From NCBI GenBank assembly GCA_017454675.1, contig JAFTCN010000053.1, forward strand, positions 1-64,000: a stretch of 64,000 bases of DNA, read 5' to 3'. Below, in pieces: positions 9,301 to 17,103 of this stretch; position 1 is the stretch's first letter; every line of letters begins with the position of its first letter. The position numbers and the translations under genes were made by a program. A model generated the notes under the pieces. The model searched no databases. It was not told the DNA's origin and saw nothing but the letters and a program-made list of their open reading frames with translations. Origin of the DNA: Clostridia bacterium. Its GTDB lineage: Bacteria; Bacillota; Clostridia; Oscillospirales; CAG-272.

Positions 9301-9465
9301 CTGTCGAGGTACAACGGATTCGGCAGGATACACTGCGCCGACACGAAAGTCGCATATCCCTCCCCGGGATACTGGAGGACATCCGGCGACTCCTGGTGCT
9401 ACGAGTACAGGCTCACCGAGCAGGGGATCCTTTCATCCCCCGTCATCAGAGAATTCTCCGATTGA
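6355..9465 (+). CDS. GH106-like glycoside hydrolase (putative alpha-L-rhamnosidase family)
   Basis: 1036-residue cytoplasmic-looking enzyme with no signal peptide. The N-terminus (APFWAWNCRLDGKELERQI, then MGFGGFHMHVRSGLET) is typical of the large GH106-related family: a TIM barrel with WAWN near the start and a long accessory C-terminus with beta-sandwich modules. The ATG at 6355 is preceded by GAGAGG with seven bases spacing; an earlier in-frame TTG is less likely. Placement directly behind rhaA supports release of L-rhamnose from imported oligosaccharides or glycosides, because the product feeds the isomerase. Family membership is clearer than the exact bond cleaved. Confidence 0.8.
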   Translation: MLYRKNSAKELDRGLFENPTSEYRGAPFWAWNCRLDGKELERQIEILKEMGFGGFHMHVRSGLETEYLGDEFMDLVKECTDKAEKEKMLAWLYDEDRWPSGFAGGLVTKEEKYRIRYLLFTRRPYDGNESGGAIHHNEQNVASRSNNCSRLIARFSVKLTPDGFLADYRMLGEGDSGDGDIWYAYIESPKNNPRYNGYTYANLMDKATIDRFIEVTHEKYYKAVGDRFGTVVPSIFTDEPQMTFKNTLPYPDSDKDITLPWTDDIEESFSAAYGTSLTGAIPELIWELPSGVSQTRYRFHDHVCRRFADAFALNIGSWCDSHGIKLTGHMMREPSLTSQTTAVGEVMRSLSAFSLPGIDMLADRREFTTAKQAASVAHQYGREGVMSELYGVTDWNFDFRGHKLQGDWQAALGVTVRVPHLAWVSMKGEAKRDYPASINYQSSWYKKYSYVEDHFARLNTALTRGRPLIRVGVIHPVESLWIHWGPSLQTEAARARLDGNFENVTNWLIFGGIDFDYISESLLPSQCGKAGCPLKVGSMSYDAVIVPGCETLRKTTVERLSDFRAAGGKLIFMGDAPEYMDAAKSDAPSKLASASEKIEFSRSALLEALEDVRDISIRNSNGTLTTNLLTQLRSDGGCRWLFICQGTKPYSDDISSRQQIDIVLRGLWRPELWNTLDGSVSATGFRCEGGRTYIGAVLYNHDSLLLKLLPAAEGDSYTAASSKPERVKEHSGLQIRHAEYTVDEPNALLLDICRYRLDGAGIQGPEEVLRADTAIRRALGWGPWGGGANQPWCMPDIPAEHTVEMSFDIVCRRSLSGVKLALENAGITKIVLNGTPVTAAADGWYTDRSIETVPLPELPAGKSELVLTFPYGERTAAERVYLLGDFGVELKGSEAAITERPADVGFGDLSEMGFPFYGGAFTYRFEFDTEEKNVEIRIPQYRAAVYEVSLDGGEPATVAYAPYSTVFRDIRPGRHFAEVKIYLSRYNGFGRIHCADTKVAYPSPGYWRTSGDSWCYEYRLTEQGILSSPVIREFSD

Positions 9466-9506
9466 GACCCGTCGAGAAAAAATTTCGATTCTTTTTCGAA
9501 AAAGGC

Positions 9507-9535
9507 TTGCATTTATTCCGCGGTTGTGATATAAT
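9507..9535 (+). promoter_or_regulatory. tRNA-Val promoter
   Basis: TTGCAT (9507-9512), 17-bp spacer, TATAAT (9530-9535), followed 12 bp later by the first base of the tRNA. Confidence 0.8.
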
Positions 9536-9547
9536 ATTGCTCGTTTC

Positions 9548-9621
9548 GGAGGCATAGCTCAGCTGGTTAGAGCGCTACGTTGACATCGTAGAGGTCATTG
9601 GTTCAATTCCAATTGTCTCCA
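9548..9621 (+). tRNA. tRNA-Val (anticodon GAC)
   Basis: 74-nt cloverleaf. The acceptor GGAGGCA pairs with TGTCTCC (one G-U). The D-arm is GCTC...GAGC. The anticodon stem CTACG/CGTAG encloses the loop TTGACAT with anticodon GAC. The T-arm is ATTGG-TTCAATT-CCAAT, and A is the discriminator. The 3' CCA is not encoded. Confidence 0.95.
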
Positions 9622-9632
9622 CCGCGGAAGGC

Positions 9633-9672
9633 GGCGGCCGGATCCAAGTGATCCGACCGCCACTGTTTTATT
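9633..9672 (+). terminator. terminator of the tRNA gene
   Basis: GGCGGCCGGATC (9633-9644) pairs with GATCCGACCGCC (9650-9661), with one mismatch, around a CAAGT loop. It is followed by ACTGTTTTATTATTTG. Confidence 0.7.
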
Positions 9673-9680
9673 ATTTGTAT

Positions 9681-9709
9681 TTGACATAGTCTCTTCTTTA
9701 TGATAAAAT
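9681..9709 (+). promoter_or_regulatory. promoter of the beta-helix lipoprotein / oxidoreductase operon
   Basis: TTGACA (9681-9686), 17-bp spacer, TAAAAT (9704-9709), about 45 bp before the lipoprotein start. Confidence 0.8.
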
Positions 9710-9754
9710 TATTATTTGAATAATTATTCGTGTAAAAGGCAGGTGCTTATCATA

Positions 9755-11935
9755 ATGACAAATGCTCGCTACAGAGCAAAAAACCGTGCTCTGATCCTTC
9801 TGGCAGTCCTTATCGCGGTCATGCCGGTCACAGGATGCGTCGGAGGAGGCCCCGGCGGCGTCACGACGGCGGTCTCTCCTGACACGTCAGACTCCCCGGA
9901 AGATATCATATCCGATACCGGCAGTGTCACGTCCCTGTCTCCCGGGACATCGCTTGAGCCGGCCGTCACGACTTCCCCCGCCGCGACTACAGTCGAAGTC
10001 ACGACCGACAGTCCCGACGCGCTCAGAGCCGGCAGCGACGTCATAGGATTCATACCTTTTTCCGCCAGGGTAACCGACGGCGAATCGGTCTCTGTCAGGA
10101 TAGACAGCGATACAGCCGTTATAAATCCGCTGAAGGCGGGCTCGGCGGTGATCGAATTCCGCAATATATACGGAGAGACTGCCGGAGCAGATGTCACCGT
10201 CTCGACGGATCTCAAAGCGACTGCAGTCTATATCCCGTTCGACGCTCCCAAGGTCAGCTTCAACCTGGCCGATCTCGGGGTCAAACCCACCGCCAACGCC
10301 GATATAACGACGCAGCTCCAGGGCCTTGTCAACAAGGCGAGCGAAGCCGGAGGCGGAACCGTATACGTACCTTCGGGCAATTACAGGATAAGCTCTATCA
10401 CGATGAAGCCGGGAGTCGATCTGAAGTTCGCCGGTTTCGTCCCCGACGCGACCGTCGGATATACGACCGAGGTGAAGCGATATGTCAGCAGCGGAAAGCC
10501 TGCAGTCATAACCGCGGGATCCGCCCCGCGCAACAATATCTTCTTCTACAACACTCCCCTGCCTCAGGCATACTGCACCGACGGAATGTCCGACTTCTCG
10601 ATATCCGGCGGTGTGTTCAACTGCCAGGCAAAGATGAAGCTGCTTGCCTTCGCATGCGGCAGCAACATCAGAGTATCTGATATGATCGTCAAGGATCTGC
10701 CGGACAACCACGCTCTCCAGATCGACGGCTGCACCGGCCTAACAGTAGACAACGTCATGTTCGCGGGATACTATTATCCGGCGAACAACCCCGTTCTCAC
10801 CCGCGAGACGATCCAGCTCGAGCCCACCACACCGGGATCGATCACCAGCGACTACGCGGGTTCGCCGATCCTCGCGACCGCCGGCGACTATCACACAAAC
10901 AGCGACATATCCGTCCTGAACTGCTATTTCGGCAAGAGCGACTTCTACGGCCCGCAGCTGGTGGCTGTCGGTCATCACAGCACGGCTGGCTCGATCTCAT
11001 GCGACGGGTTCCGCTTCATAGGAAACGTCGTAGACAACCCGCTGTACTGCGGACTGCACCTTCCCAATGTATCGAACGCCGAGATACGGGACAATACATT
11101 CATTTCGGCCGATAAACTGACATCCGGCCGTCTGGCGGACGACTCCGCTCTTATCTCGCTCTACTCGTTCAACAGCGATACAAAACTCACCATAGACGGT
11201 AAAAATGTAGTATACGCCTTCTCGTATGAGCATTTCGGCGACCGGAACTACATAATCGAGAACAACAGCTTCGTCCTGGGCGGCAAGACTTATCTGCGGG
11301 CTCTGTATTTCACCGGCGCTTCGGCCGACAACACCCAGAACGCAGCCTATGTGTCGTCGTCAGCCTACAGATACGAGACGTTCGGCGGAGAGCTGTTCCA
11401 GATAAAAGGCTACCTGATAAAGAACAACTGCTGCGCCGGCATCACCGTCAGAAACAATTCTATCGAATACACATCGGCGGCCTCGTACAAGGATTGTTTC
11501 TGCTATGCCAACAACGTCAACGGCTTTTTCTTCGAAAACAACGAGATTAAACTTGCCGACGGAGTCAGTTTCTCCCGCAAATACGGCGACATCAAGGGTA
11601 TCAGCACAAGCGGCACCGTATCGTCCGACAGGGCCGAGGTCGCCACGAGGCGGATAAATCTCATATCTACGACAGAGGTCCCGGTGACCGTTAACGCGGG
11701 CGGCACGAGCTTCACGCTGAAGAAGTCCGACGTAAACATGACTCTGACACTCACGCCGACTGATGGCGGCAGGATCGTGCTCAACGCCGACAGAAGAGGA
11801 AACCTCACTGTCGACATAATACCCGACGAAGGATACGTTTTCTCTGGATTCACCGACGAGAACGGGAACCCGGCCGACCTTGCGAACATCGTTTTCAAAC
11901 GCAGCACCAGGATAGGAGCCGTATTTAAAAAGTGA
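9755..11935 (+). CDS. lipoprotein with right-handed beta-helix (pectate-lyase-like) domain
   Basis: 726 residues from the ATG at 9755, which has GGCAGGTG upstream; a TTG further upstream lacks a ribosome site. A basic hydrophobic leader ends in lipobox VTGC (Cys28), followed by a Thr/Ser/Pro linker to about residue 85. A short beta-sandwich segment comes next, then a pectate-lyase-superfamily entry (GGGTVYVPSGNYRISSI) and a long beta-helix with many N-N turns. The last about 75 residues (LTPTDGGRIVLNAD, then GYVFSGFTDENG) look like an InlB-type B-repeat. It is probably displayed at the cell surface to bind or cut plant or mucin glycans. No catalytic residues can be assigned, so it may be a binding protein. 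Confidence 0.72.
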   Translation: MTNARYRAKNRALILLAVLIAVMPVTGCVGGGPGGVTTAVSPDTSDSPEDIISDTGSVTSLSPGTSLEPAVTTSPAATTVEVTTDSPDALRAGSDVIGFIPFSARVTDGESVSVRIDSDTAVINPLKAGSAVIEFRNIYGETAGADVTVSTDLKATAVYIPFDAPKVSFNLADLGVKPTANADITTQLQGLVNKASEAGGGTVYVPSGNYRISSITMKPGVDLKFAGFVPDATVGYTTEVKRYVSSGKPAVITAGSAPRNNIFFYNTPLPQAYCTDGMSDFSISGGVFNCQAKMKLLAFACGSNIRVSDMIVKDLPDNHALQIDGCTGLTVDNVMFAGYYYPANNPVLTRETIQLEPTTPGSITSDYAGSPILATAGDYHTNSDISVLNCYFGKSDFYGPQLVAVGHHSTAGSISCDGFRFIGNVVDNPLYCGLHLPNVSNAEIRDNTFISADKLTSGRLADDSALISLYSFNSDTKLTIDGKNVVYAFSYEHFGDRNYIIENNSFVLGGKTYLRALYFTGASADNTQNAAYVSSSAYRYETFGGELFQIKGYLIKNNCCAGITVRNNSIEYTSAASYKDCFCYANNVNGFFFENNEIKLADGVSFSRKYGDIKGISTSGTVSSDRAEVATRRINLISTTEVPVTVNAGGTSFTLKKSDVNMTLTLTPTDGGRIVLNADRRGNLTVDIIPDEGYVFSGFTDENGNPADLANIVFKRSTRIGAVFKK

Positions 11936-11936
11936 C

Positions 11937-13310
11937 ATGAAAAAAGAAATTCGGAAAGAAAACGGCGGGACACGTGACGGTATCCCGCGCGGCGTGCCGA
12001 AGAGCATCGCCGAATTCGACCGGATAAACGAACTGACCGGAGCCGGGCTTCCCCGCACCGGCGATCTTTCCATACTTTCCTCCGCTTACAGGATCGGGCA
12101 GTTCACCGTGCCCAACAGGCTCGTCTGCCAGCCTATGGAGGGATGCGACGGCTGCCCCGACGGCTCACCCGGCGAGCTCACAGTAAGACGCGCGCGCAAG
12201 CTCGCGTCATCGGGCGCCGGGATCATATGGTTCGAAGCGACGGCCTGCCTTCCCGAGGCGAGAGCCAATCCGCGGCAGCTCATGCTGACCGAGGACAACA
12301 TCTCCTCCTTCGCCCGGCTCGCCGACGAGATGCGCGAGATCTCCGTGCGCGAGAACGGTTTCGCCCCGCTCATCATGCTTCAGCTCACTCACAGCGGCCG
12401 GTACAGCCGTCCTCACGGCGCTCCTGCGCCGATCAGGGCATACAGCTGGCCCGAGGCCGAACGGGGCTCAGAAACGCTTCCTGCCCTCATCACGGACGAT
12501 GAGCTCGACGAAGTGCGGGAGGCGCTCTTAAGATCATCGGCTCTCACCGAAAAGGCCGGCTTCGACGGAGCCGACATCAAATGCTGCCACAGATATCTGA
12601 GTTCCGAGCTGCTGTCGGCATACACAAGAGAAAACAGCCGCTACGGCGGGGACTTCGATGGAAGGACAAGGCTCATTCGCGAAACGCTGGCAGGGGCTGT
12701 CGCGAACTCGTCTCACGGATTCATCGTCGGGACGAGGATAAACATATACGACGGCATCGCCTACCCATACGGTTTCGGCTGCAGGACCGACGGGACACTT
12801 GAACCCGACATGAGCGAGCCGGTAAAACTCATCCGCATGCTGTACGGCGCCGGGGCGTCGCTCATCGATATAACGGCGGGCAATCCGTATTTCAACCCGC
12901 ACGTCAACCGCCCGTTCGCCGCGGGGCCCTACATGCCTGAAGAGCACCCCGCCGCCGGAGTCGCTCGCTTGCTGGAGCTAACTGCCGAAGTAAAGCGCGA
13001 ACTTCCGGAAGACCTGCCGGTGATTTCGTCGGGCCTGTCCTGGCTTGGAGCCGCATCGCCGGGAGTCGCCGCCGCATACATAGGAAAAGGCGGCTTCGAC
13101 TTCGCGGGATTCGGAAGACTGACGCTTGCCTGCCCCGGATTCGCGAAAAAGATACTCGGCGGAGAAGGTCTCCGTCCCTCGGACCTCTGCGCCGCATGTT
13201 CGGGCTGCACATCGCTCATGCGGCTTCCGGGCGGCACGCCGGGATGCATACTGAAAGACAGGCTGTACACCGATATCTACAGAAAAATGAGATCAGCGGA
13301 GGCAAAATGA
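11937..13310 (+). CDS. NADH:flavin oxidoreductase, Old Yellow Enzyme family, with Fe-S-type cysteines
   Basis: 457-residue FMN TIM-barrel enzyme. Family markers are VPNRLVCQPMEGCDG, LQLTHSGRYSRP (His152, ring-substrate binding), a CCHRYLSSELLSAYTRENSR stretch and ENSRYGGDFDGRTRL. Near the C-terminus Cys418, 421, 424 and 437 (C-x2-C-x2-C-x12-C) recall the 4Fe-4S site of 2,4-dienoyl-CoA-reductase-type members. The FAD/NAD domain those enzymes carry is absent: the protein stops 20 residues after the last cysteine. It probably reduces an activated C=C bond with electrons supplied by a partner, perhaps the flavoprotein encoded two genes on. The start codon is one base past the lipoprotein stop. 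Confidence 0.85.
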   Translation: MKKEIRKENGGTRDGIPRGVPKSIAEFDRINELTGAGLPRTGDLSILSSAYRIGQFTVPNRLVCQPMEGCDGCPDGSPGELTVRRARKLASSGAGIIWFEATACLPEARANPRQLMLTEDNISSFARLADEMREISVRENGFAPLIMLQLTHSGRYSRPHGAPAPIRAYSWPEAERGSETLPALITDDELDEVREALLRSSALTEKAGFDGADIKCCHRYLSSELLSAYTRENSRYGGDFDGRTRLIRETLAGAVANSSHGFIVGTRINIYDGIAYPYGFGCRTDGTLEPDMSEPVKLIRMLYGAGASLIDITAGNPYFNPHVNRPFAAGPYMPEEHPAAGVARLLELTAEVKRELPEDLPVISSGLSWLGAASPGVAAAYIGKGGFDFAGFGRLTLACPGFAKKILGGEGLRPSDLCAACSGCTSLMRLPGGTPGCILKDRLYTDIYRKMRSAEAK

Positions 13311-13311
13311 T

Positions 13312-14073
13312 ATGTCACGAAAGACCGCAATGATAACCGGCTGCCACGGCGGGATAGGCATGGCGGCGGTAAAGAGATTCCTCTCCGATGGCTGGAACGT
13401 CTGCGGACTCGACATGGCACCTCTACCCGAAGGGAGCGGACTTGCGGAATGCGGAAGCTATATCTTCGTCCGGGGCAGCATCTCGGACGGTAAAGACAGG
13501 AAGGATTTCCTGCAGAGCGCCCTGTCGTTCACCGGCCGTATCGATGCGCTCGTCAACGTCGCGGGCGTCGCGCCGAAGGTGCGGAACGACATCCTCGAGA
13601 TGACCGAGGAGAGTTACGACAGAGTCATGGATATCAACACGAAGGGGACATTCTTCCTCACACAGCTCGTCGCAAACCTGATGAAGGACAACGGGCCCGA
13701 GGGCGAAGACATGATTCGCGGGTACATATGCAATATATCGTCGATGTCGGCGTACACGAGCTCGACTTCTCGAGGCGAATACTGCATATCCAAAGCGGGA
13801 GTCTCGATGATAACGAAGCTCTTCGCCGACCGCATGGCGGAATTCGGCATACCTGTTAACGAGATCAGACCCGGCATCATCCGCACCGGCATGACGGCGG
13901 CTGTAAAGGAAAAATACGACAGACTGATAGGCGGAGGCCTGCTGCCGATAGCCAGATGGGGGAGGCCGGAGGACGTCGCCGAGGTCATATATTCTCTGTG
14001 CTCGGGCAGGCTCCCCTACGTTACCGGGCAGTCGATCGACGTCGACGGCGGCTTCCACATCCGGCGTCTCTGA
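13312..14073 (+). CDS. short-chain dehydrogenase/reductase (SDR)
   Basis: 253-residue classical SDR. Features are the nucleotide-binding TGCHGGIG (9-16), NVAGV (82-86), catalytic Ser143/144, Tyr157 and Lys161 (YCISK), and C-terminal GQSIDVDGGF. It interconverts an alcohol and a ketone with NAD(P). GGAGG lies upstream and the start follows the Old Yellow Enzyme stop directly, so the two are co-translated. The substrate is not readable from the sequence. The flanking ene-reductase and flavoprotein make a cyclic or aromatic-derived ketone plausible. Confidence 0.9.
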   Translation: MSRKTAMITGCHGGIGMAAVKRFLSDGWNVCGLDMAPLPEGSGLAECGSYIFVRGSISDGKDRKDFLQSALSFTGRIDALVNVAGVAPKVRNDILEMTEESYDRVMDINTKGTFFLTQLVANLMKDNGPEGEDMIRGYICNISSMSAYTSSTSRGEYCISKAGVSMITKLFADRMAEFGIPVNEIRPGIIRTGMTAAVKEKYDRLIGGGLLPIARWGRPEDVAEVIYSLCSGRLPYVTGQSIDVDGGFHIRRL

Positions 14074-14077
14074 TAAA

Positions 14078-16000
14078 ATGAAGACGGAATACATAAAGCT
14101 CAACACATGCGTCGTAGGCTCCGGCGCTGCCGGATTTGCCGCGGCGGTAAGACTCCGGCAGGCTGGATGCCGGGACGTCGCGATCCTCACCGAAAACGTG
14201 TGTTCGGGGACATCCAGGAACACGGGATCCGACAAGCAGACATACTACAAGCTCGGAATGTGCGGCGATGTCCCCGACAGCGTTGCCGCGATGGCCCGCG
14301 ACCTTTTCTCGTGCGGCTGCACCGACGGAGACAGCGCGCTATGCGAAGCCGCCCTGTCGGCCAGATGCTTCTTCTTCCTGTGCGACCTCGGCGTCCCCTT
14401 CCCGTGCGACGCGAACGGCCAGTATGCCGGATACAAGACCGACCACGACACCGCCGGAAGGGCATCCTCGTGCGGCCCGCTGACGTCGAAGAAGATGACT
14501 GAATGCCTCGAGCAGCGCGCCGCGGAGCTGGGCATCAGAGTCTTCTCAGGGCGGACAGCCGTCGACATACTGAAAAAAGACGGCGGAGGGGAGATCTGCG
14601 GACTTGTCGCGGTATCCCGCGACGGAAGCGGAGGCCCGGACAGCTATACCGTCACGATCGTCAACTGCAAAAACATAATCTGGGCGACCGGAGGCCCCGC
14701 GGGGATCTATTCCGACTCGGTCTATCCCGTGAGCCAGACCGGCTCCAGCGGCGTGCTGCTCGCGGCCGGTGCAAAGGCTCAGAACCTCACAGAATGGCAG
14801 TACGGACTCGCGTCGATAAAACCGCGGTGGAACGTTTCGGGCAGCTACATGCAGGTGCTGCCGAGTTTCATATCGGTAGGAGACGACGGCTCGGAACACG
14901 AATTTCTGACAAGTCACTACGGGGATATTTCAGACGTTTGCTCTTCGGTATTCCTCAAGGGATACGAGTGGCCGTTCAACTGCGGGAAACTGGGGCCCCG
15001 GGGCTCGTCGCTCATCGATCTTCTCGTATACAGGGAGAAGAACATATACGGGAGACGTGTCTATCTCGATTTCAGGAACAATCCGGGCGGCAGGGACGTT
15101 GATTTCTCCTCCCTAATTCCCGAGGCCCGCGAATATCTCGGGCGTGCCGGCATCTGCTTCGGCCGGCCGGTCGACAGGCTGCGGAAGATGAATCGCCCGG
15201 CATACGAGCTCTATCTGTCGAAAGGCGTCGACCTTGAAAAAGAGCCGCTCGAGATCTCTCTGTGCGCTCAGCACTGCAACGGTGGCATCGCCGTCGACAG
15301 ATGGTGGCAGACCGGTATCGCCGGTCTGTTCGTATGCGGAGAGGCGGCAGGGACACACGGAATCCGCCGCCCCGGCGGCTCCGCCCTCAATTCGGGGCAG
15401 GTGGGTGCACTTCGTTCAGCGACATATGCCGCGGTGAAGCGCTCAGGAGAGCCCATGGACGACGGAGACTTTCTGAAGCTCGCGATGCCGGAAGTCAGAC
15501 GTCATATGGAATTCATAAACAACGCCGCGTGCGTCCCCGGAAACGTGAAGGAGATCATAGCGGAGCGCGCCTCCGGGATGAGCAGAATCGCGGCCGCGGT
15601 CCGGAACACGTCGGAGCTCGGTCCTTTCTGCGAGAGCGCCCGCGGACTTCTGCGCTCGCTCGGCGGACTTCACGGTGAGCCGCTCGACCTCTACCGCCTG
15701 CGCGACATGCTGATCACTCAGATCACCGTCGCGGGGGCGATGGCGGACTACGCAGGATACGCCGGATGCAGCCGGGGCTCGGCGGTCTATCTCGACAGAG
15801 AAGGCATCGTGCCCGAAGGTTTCGACGGAAGCTTTTCTTATCTCGCTCCCGGCGACGGCATGCCGGATCTGATACAGGAAGCCGAATACCGCGACGGATA
15901 CGGCGTATATGAAAAAAGGCCGGTCCGTCCGATACCTGACGGCGACCTTTTCTTCGAGAATGTCTGGAACAGATTCATGGAGACCGGCGGAGTCTTCTGA
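14078..16000 (+). CDS. FAD-dependent oxidoreductase, fumarate reductase / succinate dehydrogenase flavoprotein-like
   Basis: 640 residues. The N-terminal dinucleotide fold has CVVGSGAAGFAAAVRL, followed by GTSRNTGSDKQTYYK. Near residue 400, CNGGIAVDRWWQTGIAGLFV and a GEAAGTHGIRRPGG segment match the FrdA/SdhA/NadB flavoprotein superfamily. It lacks a Tat signal and FMN or haem domains, so it should be soluble. The gene begins four bases after the SDR stop and ends the operon. Such proteins often reduce alpha,beta-unsaturated acids or ketones. Whether it is a reductase, or an electron partner for the Old Yellow Enzyme, is open. Confidence 0.82.
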   Translation: MKTEYIKLNTCVVGSGAAGFAAAVRLRQAGCRDVAILTENVCSGTSRNTGSDKQTYYKLGMCGDVPDSVAAMARDLFSCGCTDGDSALCEAALSARCFFFLCDLGVPFPCDANGQYAGYKTDHDTAGRASSCGPLTSKKMTECLEQRAAELGIRVFSGRTAVDILKKDGGGEICGLVAVSRDGSGGPDSYTVTIVNCKNIIWATGGPAGIYSDSVYPVSQTGSSGVLLAAGAKAQNLTEWQYGLASIKPRWNVSGSYMQVLPSFISVGDDGSEHEFLTSHYGDISDVCSSVFLKGYEWPFNCGKLGPRGSSLIDLLVYREKNIYGRRVYLDFRNNPGGRDVDFSSLIPEAREYLGRAGICFGRPVDRLRKMNRPAYELYLSKGVDLEKEPLEISLCAQHCNGGIAVDRWWQTGIAGLFVCGEAAGTHGIRRPGGSALNSGQVGALRSATYAAVKRSGEPMDDGDFLKLAMPEVRRHMEFINNAACVPGNVKEIIAERASGMSRIAAAVRNTSELGPFCESARGLLRSLGGLHGEPLDLYRLRDMLITQITVAGAMADYAGYAGCSRGSAVYLDREGIVPEGFDGSFSYLAPGDGMPDLIQEAEYRDGYGVYEKRPVRPIPDGDLFFENVWNRFMETGGVF

Positions 16001-16013
16001 AACGATATGCATC

Positions 16014-16057
16014 ATGACAGCAAAAAACGGCCGATTTGGGCCGTTTTTTGCTGTCAT
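16014..16057. terminator. bidirectional terminator
   Basis: A perfect 19-bp inverted repeat (16014-16032 with 16039-16057) around GATTTG, with six-base A and T tracts inside the arms. It separates the flavoprotein gene from the convergent gene ending at 16066. Confidence 0.92.
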
Positions 16058-16065
16058 TCGGTCGA

Positions 16066-17046
16066 TCATCCGAACTTTACATGAGTGAGCGGCTCTCCGT
16101 CGGTGCCGACGATGTCAGTGTCATAAACGGTATTTCCTTCGCTGTCGGAAGTCCCGTAGAACTGACGCCTTCCCTCCGACATTGAGGAAAGATACCATAT
16201 GCCCTGAGCCACCGTCGATCCGCTGACCTTTACCGCCGCCTGTTCGCCGTAGATATCGACCTTCGCGCGGCTGTCGATCATAAGGACGCTCCCGCTCGAT
16301 TCCGCATTCAGCAGTATCCCGTATTCGTATTCGCCGTCGGGATCGCTGACCGTTAGCTGCCCTCTTCCGGTTATCAGCATGCTTCCGCCGTAATGGAAGC
16401 CCCAAACCGTTATTGATCTCAGCGTGTTTTTCCCGACGAGCTTCAGCTTGAAACCGTTGCCCATAAGGTTTACGTCGAGGTGTCCTCCGTCGACATTGTT
16501 GAGGGTAAGCGTGTTGGTGTCCCGGTCGTATGAGACTCCCTCGGGTACCGTGCCCTGTCTGTCTCCGGGATCACGCGAGGGGTTCATATAGACGACAGCA
16601 TGTCCGTTCTCGCCGTCAAGCAGAATATATTCCTCGTCTACCGCGCCGTATTCCTCTACGGTCCCGTTCGGATCCTGGTTGTCAAGCTCCGGGAAAGCTC
16701 CGTCGGGATAGTCCCGGTCAGGGTCGAAATGATGGTCGTGCGGCTCTTCGAAAAAGATCGGACTTCCCTCTTCGCTGAAAAGATCGAAGCCCAGAAGATC
16801 GAAACCGAAAGACGAATAAACGAGATTTGCTACGACCGCAACGGCGACAAAGGCGGCAATACTGCTCCGTTTGAGCATACTGATGAATCCGCCTTTTTTC
16901 TTCTGTTTCTTTATTTCCCAGTGGTCGCCGTTCATCTCGTCCGTAGTTCTGAATTCATCTGTCGGACGGATGTATTCGGGGGTCACGATGCCGCCGAATT
17001 CCTCGGGAACGCCGAACTCCGGGTCACGTTTGTACGTACTGCCCAA
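16066..17046 (-). CDS. membrane-anchored beta-rich protein, function unknown
   Basis: 326 residues from a TTG codon at 17046. GGAGG seven bases upstream favours this over later ATGs. A charged N-terminal 60 residues and one membrane segment (about 61-80) are followed by an Asp/Glu/Pro-rich linker and a C-terminal domain of short beta strands (TNTLTLNNVDGGHLDVNLMG, then KLVGKNTLRSITVWG, ITGRGQLTV). That pattern suggests a small beta-solenoid held outside the membrane. It is the last gene of the minus-strand series that begins with oppA. I do not recognise a functional family. Confidence 0.65.
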   Translation of the reverse strand: MGSTYKRDPEFGVPEEFGGIVTPEYIRPTDEFRTTDEMNGDHWEIKKQKKKGGFISMLKRSSIAAFVAVAVVANLVYSSFGFDLLGFDLFSEEGSPIFFEEPHDHHFDPDRDYPDGAFPELDNQDPNGTVEEYGAVDEEYILLDGENGHAVVYMNPSRDPGDRQGTVPEGVSYDRDTNTLTLNNVDGGHLDVNLMGNGFKLKLVGKNTLRSITVWGFHYGGSMLITGRGQLTVSDPDGEYEYGILLNAESSGSVLMIDSRAKVDIYGEQAAVKVSGSTVAQGIWYLSSMSEGRRQFYGTSDSEGNTVYDTDIVGTDGEPLTHVKFG

Positions 17047-17103
17047 CGGTCTGCCTCCTTTCTCTTCTCTGTATATGACCGCAAAAACGAAAGAAGAACG
17101 GTA

